DNA of 64,000 nt. Origin: Sextonia rubra (lineage: Eukaryota; Streptophyta; Magnoliopsida; Laurales; Lauraceae). Of this stretch, positions 57,311 through 64,000 are shown in pieces (the stretch's first letter is position 1; the number at the start of each line of letters is the position of its first letter). The translations under genes were made by a program, and so were the position numbers. The DNA is taken from positions 15,934,001 to 15,998,000 of the forward strand of contig JASUAD010000023.1 in assembly GCA_037013555.1 (NCBI GenBank), given 5' to 3'. The notes beneath the pieces are model-generated. The model ran no database searches. It was not told the DNA's origin and saw nothing but the letters and a program-made list of their open reading frames with translations.

Positions 57311-57514
57311 CAAAGAGCGATTATTTGACCCATTTGTTTCTTCGATTTTGACCACTTTTAGGAACTGATTTCATAGAAACCTTATGACTTCAGTTTGTTA
57401 GGCAGAGGCATGGCATAATGCTGCTTCCTACGACTATTCTAACAATAGGTTTGTGAGTGTGACGTCGGATACATTGAATTCTTTTTCTACTATCACTTTT
57501 TTTTTTCGTAGGAA

Positions 57515-57620
57515 TGGTAGCTCAATGAGTGCATAAGATCTTATAAATAGTATCAGAGTACTAGGTTAACGATTCAAGTCGCCGGAGCACCATCGTGAGG
57601 GGGGTTCAACCCAATAGGAG
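57515..57620 (+). mobile_element. SINE-like sequence
   Basis: ATGGTAGCTCAATGAGTGC is a good pol III A-box context and GGTTAACGATTCAAGTCGCC a B-box-like word about 55 bp later, with AGTATCAGAGTACTAGG between them, reminiscent of plant SINEs. The ends are not resolved. Confidence 0.4.
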
Positions 57621-58299
57621 GGAGAAGTTGGCCATTTTTAATTCTCAAGTGGGAGCCCAGACATTAATTAAATTATTGCCAGTAAGATTGTAACTTTTCT
57701 ATGAAAACTCACGAGTTTTTAAATAATAAAGGGCTTGAATCTCTACTTTTACTTGATGGCATATCCATTTATGCACTTAAATCTTAAATTGTTTGCGCAT
57801 GTTTTAAGTATGTTCTAATAAAAAAACGATTTAAAAATTATTCAAGTATACTTCTCTGGATACCTTCAATGCCCGTTGATTAATGGAGGGAATAATTACC
57901 ATTCACTTTCATGCTAAAGTCATTGGATTCGGTAATTGATTTATCTTTATTAGATGCCAATATGGATTTAGTGTCCAAAAACTTATGAATTTAACTCTCA
58001 AAGTCATCATTAAGTCGTGCAACTTGGGCAATTACGCCATCAATTAGATCTGTTCGACTTGCTATACTTGGAGACCTATTGACCAGAGTCAACTTTTCTA
58101 CCTAAGGTTAGCTTGGTATAAAATAACAGTCATTGCAAAGATGAACAGTAGAAGAGCAGGAATGATTTTTATATTTAGAGGGATAATAATAAAACCTCTT
58201 ACTACAATAATCTTGGCTATAAAAAATAATTGTGTAGTCTATAGTCAAACTTGAAAAGATCTAGGGACCATATCCCTTTACTAGGAAGTTAGCTTGAGG
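57621..58299. other. Intergenic, no feature recognised
   Basis: AT-rich sequence without recognisable genes or repeat ends. Confidence 0.4.
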
Positions 58300-58650
58300 A
58301 GCCTAATTAGAGACATGACTCGCGTATTGATTGTGCTTGGGTGTATACAAGATCGGATGAAGGACCCAAGGTTTCTCCTCCAAAAAAAAGCCAACGCAAG
58401 GGCTATCTTAAAGCGCGTTGAAGGAGGCGAGCATGTGGGATTTTTACGCGTCCACCTTTTGTCGGATGCCCTCAAGGTGATTTCTGCCATCAATGGGTCG
58501 TTGAATTGATCCATCCACCCTATTTTACTAGATATTAAAGATTTGAGCTTTTCATTTGAAGATATCTCCTTTTCCTATATTCATAGAAGCTATAATGACT
58601 TTTCCCATAAGCTTGTCAAGAAATCTTATGATGGGGTGTTTTTGCATGTC
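58300..58650 (+). pseudogene. Fragment of an RNase H-like domain (RVT_3 type)
   Basis: RVHLLSDALKVISAINGSLN, then after a stop HPILLDIKDLSFSFEDISFS and YIHRSYNDFSHKLVKKSYDG resemble the second half of the RNase H-like domain found at the end of L1-type LINE polyproteins and in stand-alone plant RNase H-like genes. It includes the Asp of a SDALKVI motif and the late Arg..Asn-Asp..His-Lys-Leu motif. It is broken by TGA at 58507-58509, and no full polyprotein or zinc-ribbon domain is nearby. Confidence 0.65.
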
Positions 58651-61392
58651 CGAACGGAAGGGATGGGTTTCTCTATAACTTGGGTAGCTTTTTTTTTTTT
58701 TTTTTTGCTTTTTTTAATTTTTTTTCTTTTTTTTATGGACATTGGGTTTTTTTTTCCGCATTGAATGAATTCTCATTTCAAAGCACTGACAACCCACTGA
58801 CTTCACCATCAATTTTAAAATCTGTGATTAATCCATTGCTGTTTCTATGAAAAAGAAGGTGCCTCTCCAACTAAATACGCATCACCAAACTACGCTTCAG
58901 GAAAATTGTACAGAAAAGTTGTTAAGATCACTTTATGGGCATCAAGAATCAACAGTGAAGTCTCCCTAACTCACACAGATCACAGATCCCAGGCTTGCGC
59001 CCACTCAATGAGAAATGAATGTGGCCCAAACCTATCCCTTAACTCCCCGATTCGGATTAAGGCTTGAACCCAAATGAGGCCCAGGCATGAAGGTATTCTC
59101 TTTATGCCACTTAAACAAATACATAAAATGGTATATTATGTAAATTCTTTTTAATAAACACAAGAATTGTGCTAGGACTTTTACCCAATGTGTATGAGTT
59201 TATTAAAGGGATTTTGACCCTATATGTTTCTTAAAAACTGACTTTTGCTTGATAATTGTTGAATTAAAACGATTGTGCGAGCAGTTTGTACAGGATAGGA
59301 AGATAGAAAAAATTATATTTTTACCTATTAATGTGTAGTGTATATATGATCTTGCACAGAATCTTTATATTAACCTACTGTAAAAATCCTAGATCACTGT
59401 AAAGAAAGGCTTTTGTTTTTTAAACTTCTCGTCTTCCTTCCTACTTTTCATTTTCTTATTATTTTTATGAGATTCCACATAAAAATGTAAAATTTCATAT
59501 AACACATAAAACAACATAAAACTCCCTTTCATTTGTCTTGAAAGGATGAGTAATAGCCCACAAACCTTTTGCGTTGATGTCAGAATAATATTTGAGGAGC
59601 TCGGGTTTGGCTTTTAAGGGAAAAGAGAGATGATGGGAAGAATAGAGCTTTTCTAAATGGAAGTTTAAAAAGAAGCATTTGTGTGCATATATCCCTACAT
59701 ATATTTACATATGTAGAACATCGAACGTAACACAGGCGAAAAGTTGTAACTTCTCTTCTATCGTATCTTGTATGAAATGCTTTACGTAAATGTTTTTTTG
59801 AAAGCAAAGAACTGTAAGTAAGGTAAAATGTCATGATTTAAGACATCTAGACTGTCAAAATTGGGGTGTAAACTGGCGTGGCACGACCCTCTTTGAGCCC
59901 CGGGTCGGCCAAGCATGGCCCACGGCATGGGCTGCCCACAGGCTGGCCCATGCTGTTTTTAAAATTTTGAAAATAAATTTAAAAGAATTCTCAACTTGAT
60001 ATGAAGTTAAAATTACTAAAATAATTAATTTAGGATTACAATTTGCATTGGTGGCTCAATCATCTTCCATTTCTGTAAACAAGATGTCCGATGCTATTTG
60101 TGAAGGTGGGACTCCATCTTTAGGGTTCCTTAGGCCTTTTTGTTGCCAGGAATTCTGAGAATTCCTCATCAGAGAATTTCTGCTCAACCGCCTGGTTATA
60201 GAAATGCTAAGAGTAAAACCTTGCATTTAGGATTTTGAAATTTGGAGAATCTCAATGGCCAAAAGTGACACTCCAATGCACTGAAAATTTAAATGCAACA
60301 AAGAAAGCAACTAATATTGCTATCCGAAATATTCAAAAAAATTAAATTTTAGTTAGAAATCTTCATGTAAATATTCAAATTTTAATAATTTAAAAGGCCA
60401 AAAGTGTCATATCAATGTTGAGTTTTTTTTTTTTTTGAAACTTCACAAACCAAATAAAAAAAAATTCAAAGTATTTCTTACAATTCTGACATTGCTATCA
60501 TAAATGGCCAACAAGAAATCTCCTGTTAGTTCCGGTAATTGGAGGCCTCCTTAAGTGGGTTTTTCTTTTTCTTTTTCTTTTTCTTTTTGTATATAAAAAT
60601 GTCAACACGGCCTCTAAATTCTAACCTTCAACTAAATTACATCACAGCGACATAACGTGGGTTAATAATGTGGAGCGCATCATTAACTCAATACTCATGA
60701 TAATTTTTCTTAATCGCATTAAGATCTATTATTAATCCTACCTACCCTGGGAGACACAAATTTGACCATGTGCAGTATCATAACTGGAGATGAAATATGT
60801 GTGAAGTCCATGAAACAATGGATATTATACAAAAAGTCCTAAATAACAACTAATGACCGTTTATGAGCCACACAAAACGTTTTGGGTAGCTTCGGCTGAA
60901 TTAGTCTCCAGAAACCATGTTCCAAAACCATGTGTCCCACCGTTTACTTCACCAGTCAGCTTATTGAGAAAAGGTTTTTGATCGGTCATCAGACCCGAAG
61001 AGAGGGAATCCAGATTCTTTGACGGCAGCTTCTGAAAATAGATTCAATGATGAAGGCCCACATCAGAAATTTAGACCCCTCAACAAATATGTGTGACCCA
61101 TGGACAGATTTCAGTATATCACTCTATCTAGTGGGAGTTGACACTTTTTTCAAACTGATCAAAGTGTAAAGCACATTTTAAAAATTTTAAATTAATCAAT
61201 CTGATGATGGATCCCACCTCGATAAATCAAGAAAAATGTTCAAAGGCACGTAAGGGAGCCTGAGCATGTCAGATTCACTCCAAAGTGCATGGTCGTCACT
61301 TGATTTTTAAATCAAATATATATTTTTTTGGAATTTTGATTATATGAGCATTTGCTCTGTAGTGACTGTAGATGGACCACTCACGATCCACC
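58651..61392. other. Intergenic, AT-rich with decayed repeats
   Basis: T-runs lie at about 58689-58760 and 60423-60436. A GC-rich patch at 59870-59960 (GGCGTGGCACGACCC, CGGGTCGGCC, GGCCCATGCTG) looks like the end of a dispersed plant element. A CTTTTT microsatellite lies at about 60564-60590. No gene recognised. Confidence 0.4.
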
Positions 61393-62469
61393 TAGAGCTG
61401 GCAAATCCAGCCCAACCCGCCAACGCGGCTGGAACCGACCTGTTACTGAACCGCCTAACCCGACCCGTTTGAAAAACGGGTCGGGTTAGGTTTAAGGTTT
61501 ACTAACTAGGAAAAAAATGGGTCGGGTTAGGGTTGACTTGCCTAACCCGCCCTAACCGGTTTGACCCATTTAGAATTGACTAAATTACCATGACTTTCTA
61601 ATTTTCATGTGACTTTTCTTATTCATGTGGACCATAAACTATGTACTCTTAATCTTTTGTGGAGGAGTTATGTAAAATTTTAATACTTAGAATATAAGAT
61701 TTATTTTTTATTTGAAAATATGATGTTTTTATAGTTGAATATTGATATGTTTTTTTTATTTTTATGTTGGCATATAAATTTACCTCTAAAATATTGATAT
61801 GAATAAAATACAATATCGTTGATGAGTTTTATGCTTATACTCAAATATAGAATTAGAAGATTGAACAAAAGTTAAAAAGGAATTATCTCAAATTTTCAAT
61901 AAATGGGCTAGAAAATATTTATAGATTTCTCATTTTTTACATGTTAAAAATTAATAAATTATAAATTCATGCTCAATGCAACATTTTAAACGAATCTAAA
62001 TATAAAGAGAGCTTTATAAATGAAATTGGACGATATAAAATGAATTAAAACATACACAAAATGGGAATAAAATATGTTGGTCGGGTCAACCGGACCTAAC
62101 CCGCATCAAATTCGGGTTAAGTGAGTCAGGTCGGGTTGACACGTCATGCTCAATGCAACATTTTAAATGAATCTAAATGTAAGGAGAGCTTTACAAATGA
62201 AATTGGACCACGTAAATTGAATTAAAATATACACAAAATTGGAATTACATATGTTGGTCGGGTCAACTGGACCTAACCTGAAGGTCAATCGGACCTAACC
62301 TGCATCAAATTCAGGTTAGGCGGGTCAGGTCGGGTTGATACATTATGGGTGCGGGTTGAAGGTTTCCAACTCGTTTTAAAAATGGGTCAAATTAAGGTTA
62401 GAACCAACAAATTCAGGTTCGATTTGACCTGACCCGAATTTGGTTAACCCGACCTGTTTGCCAGGTCTA
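61393..62469. mobile_element. Non-autonomous hAT-like element, copy 2 (inverted relative to copy 1)
   Basis: Ends are TAGAGCTGGCAAA and, from the other side, TAGACCTGGCAAA (12/13). It is flanked by GATCCACC and GGTCCATC (6/8). The arms contain AACCCGACCC/GGGTCGGGTT words and the AT-rich centre matches the reverse complement of 9769-10644. It is longer than copy 1 because of an internal tandem duplication of about 177 bp (61969-62340). Confidence 0.8.
61969..62340. repeat. 177-bp internal tandem duplication in hAT-like copy 2
   Basis: ATGCTCAATGCAACATTTTA occurs at 61969 and 62146, each followed by the same order of words (GAGAGCTTTA, AATGAAATTGGAC, ATATGTTGGTCGGGTCAAC). Copy 1 of the family has this segment once. 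Confidence 0.8.
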
Positions 62470-62886
62470 GGTCCATCATATCACGTTGCCCAATGGTCCG
62501 CCATATCACCGTCAGGCAGCTGCTGACTGTGATGTGTGGCAGATTCTTAGTGGCCCGCCGACTGTTACTATTGGATTTTACTCAAAAGGTCATGACTTAC
62601 TTTTTTGGGGAGGCACTGATTTCATGTGGGGCCTACCTCCCTATCGTCACCCTCCACCAGTGGGAATCAGCCCTCGGTAATATATTCCGGGATTTGCTTT
62701 AATAAAGCAGAAGTAATCTGCTTATCTGAAAGCAAAATCCATATATTTCTCTGGTTTCCTACTTTCTCAATCCCTCTATTTAGACGGGTGTTAGGATTTT
62801 CCTCTGAATCATAGCTAGCTAAGAGAAAACATCAACTTTCAACACCAATCAATCATTTGAGAGATTTGTTGCCATATCTTGATTAA

Positions 62887-63099
62887 ATGAACAGCAATAG
62901 TCAAATTAGCAAGTGGGAGTCGTCCTTGACGTCGATGGACAGAAGCATAGGGGGCGATCATTCCGGCAAATCGAGTAAAATACAGCAGTTTTCCAGCGGT
63001 TTGGATTTAATGAAAAGGAAAAGCGACGAAGAGAAAAGGAAGCGAGAACGAGAGAAGGGTGAGAATATCATGCATTTGATTTTCTGGGGGCCCAAGTAA
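62887..63099 (+). CDS. Divergent wound-responsive family protein, gene 3
   Basis: Open frame of 70 residues, intronless. The last 31 residues (KRKSDEEKRKREREKGEN, IMHLIFWGPK) match the C-terminus of genes 1 and 2, but the conserved N-terminal AWxVAATIGxxxAL and CRWNYP segments are missing. They are replaced by MNSNSQISKWESSLTSMDRS and a Ser/Gly/Lys-rich stretch. The frame is clean from ATG to TAA. It may be a distinct short subfamily or a gene that lost its first half. No convincing TATA box at the usual distance. It lies far from the tandem pair and outside their segmental duplication. Confidence 0.7.
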   Translation: MNSNSQISKWESSLTSMDRSIGGDHSGKSSKIQQFSSGLDLMKRKSDEEKRKREREKGENIMHLIFWGPK

Positions 63100-64000
63100 A
63101 GGCTTCACTACATGTCTACATCCATGACATTTAGAACTTCTCTCGTTGTAATTTTTGTTGATAATCATTATTGTATATTATCGAAGGTTGGTATGCACCA
63201 GCCATCAGCTGGGGCTCACATGTATTTGATCAGGTGGGCAAGCAGTTACTCTTAACTGGATGATCATGAAAGATGTAATTCAAGGTGCTTGAGGTTTAAT
63301 AGTTTTGTAATTGTATATTGTTTTGAGTGCTGCTACTGGGATACAAAATTTCTCCCCTCCCACATCATAAAAAAAAATTTCATGTTATTATCCAAATGCC
63401 CCTATCCTCTTTCCATCACCCCCTCCTCTCTCTCCTCCCCTTTTCTACCTCTTATCTCCTCCCCGTTGTTCCGCCCCTCCCTCTCCCTCCCCCTCTCTCT
63501 ACCAGATGTCCGTTGGGTTGGGGGGGGGGGGGGGGGGTTAGAGAGAAGAGAGGGAGAGAGAGAGAGGAGGGGGTAGTCCCCCTCTGCCACCGTTGCTTAT
63601 CGTTGTTGCCGCTGAAGCTGGAGGGGCAGGGGAGGAGGGGGTATTTTTGTTATTTTTTAAAAAAATTAAAAGTGTGTTTTGTGAAGAAAAAAATTGGTGT
63701 GCAACTAATAACTCTCTCTCTCTCTCTTTTTCTTTTTAAATACAATGGTAGATACCGGACAATTTGGACAAAAACAGAGACATAGTCATGTGGTTGACTG
63801 GGCCTGCCTTGAATCAAAAGCGACTGCTTTACTTTGTAGATTCTTTTTACTTTTGCTTTGCGCGCTCATAAACCATAAAGATACAGGTGCGGAGTAGCGA
63901 TTTGAGTACAGATCATGTGGTTGTATTTGTTCAACAATTATGATAGAGGGAGACATTGTACCCTTAACACACCCCCTCCCTTTCCGAGAATGAGAATGGG
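63100..64000. other. 3' flank of gene 3, low-complexity DNA
   Basis: It contains a pyrimidine-rich stretch (about 63400-63500), an 18-base G run (63520-63537), a GA-rich stretch (63540-63570), and a CT microsatellite (63712-63727). The long open frames here are low-complexity artefacts. No gene recognised up to the window end. Confidence 0.4.

Noticed and set aside
63289..63785. Low-complexity open frames at the window end
   Set aside because: Driven by pyrimidine and purine runs; no conserved features.

Overview
This window is nuclear DNA of a flowering plant. The evidence is a calnexin gene split by introns of up to 4 kb with plant-style GT..AG sites, a pectin methylesterase remnant, three copies of a small plant-specific wound-responsive gene, and a heavy load of plant transposons (Sirevirus and chromodomain Gypsy LTR elements, an RTE-type LINE, a TRIM, hAT- and Harbinger-like non-autonomous elements, an endogenous pararetrovirus). 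I cannot fix the species. No bacterial-type genes, tRNA, rRNA or CRISPR features were seen.

Layout. 1-7.6 kb: a decayed Sirevirus-type Copia element on the minus strand, interrupted by a 2.43-kb solo LTR of a different family (4251-6684, target duplication TTAGT). 9.2-13.5 kb: the first three exons of a pectin methylesterase gene. A non-autonomous hAT element sits in its first intron and an in-frame stop lies in exon 3. The gene is cut off at 13454, where a degenerate caulimovirid insertion (about 13.45-19.3 kb) begins. 20.4-31 kb: an apparently intact calnexin gene (six coding exons, 538 residues) with a promoter rich in unfolded-protein-response-like elements. Its two large introns hold several small inverted-repeat transposons, and a partial duplicate of exon 5 lies just upstream of the real one. 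31-36.5 kb: intergenic repeats, including a Harbinger-like element carrying three 184-bp tandem units.

34.3-48.4 kb is a diverged tandem segmental duplication. Each half carries one intact wound-responsive gene (37428-37694 and 45899-46162, about 77% identical proteins) behind a matching TATA promoter. An almost complete RTE-type LINE (39220-42353, 17-bp target duplication) lies between the halves and a TRIM (43862-45097, duplication TTTCT) has entered the second half. 48.7-57.3 kb is a chromodomain-type Gypsy element with two LTRs of about 2.5 kb, each containing a minisatellite of about 31 bp, around a shortened and broken 3.6-kb interior. 57.3-64 kb holds a SINE-like sequence, a fragment of an RNase H-like domain, a second copy of the hAT-like family in the opposite orientation, and a third, shorter and divergent wound-responsive gene (62887-63099).

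Only four genes look functional: calnexin (ER glycoprotein folding) and the three wound-responsive genes. They are unrelated neighbours rather than a pathway. I did not find a convincing undescribed system. The observations most worth checking are the decoy exon in calnexin, the stress-element cluster in its promoter, the wound-gene duplication with its truncated third member, the pararetrovirus junction in the pectinesterase, and the tandem-repeat-bearing transposons.
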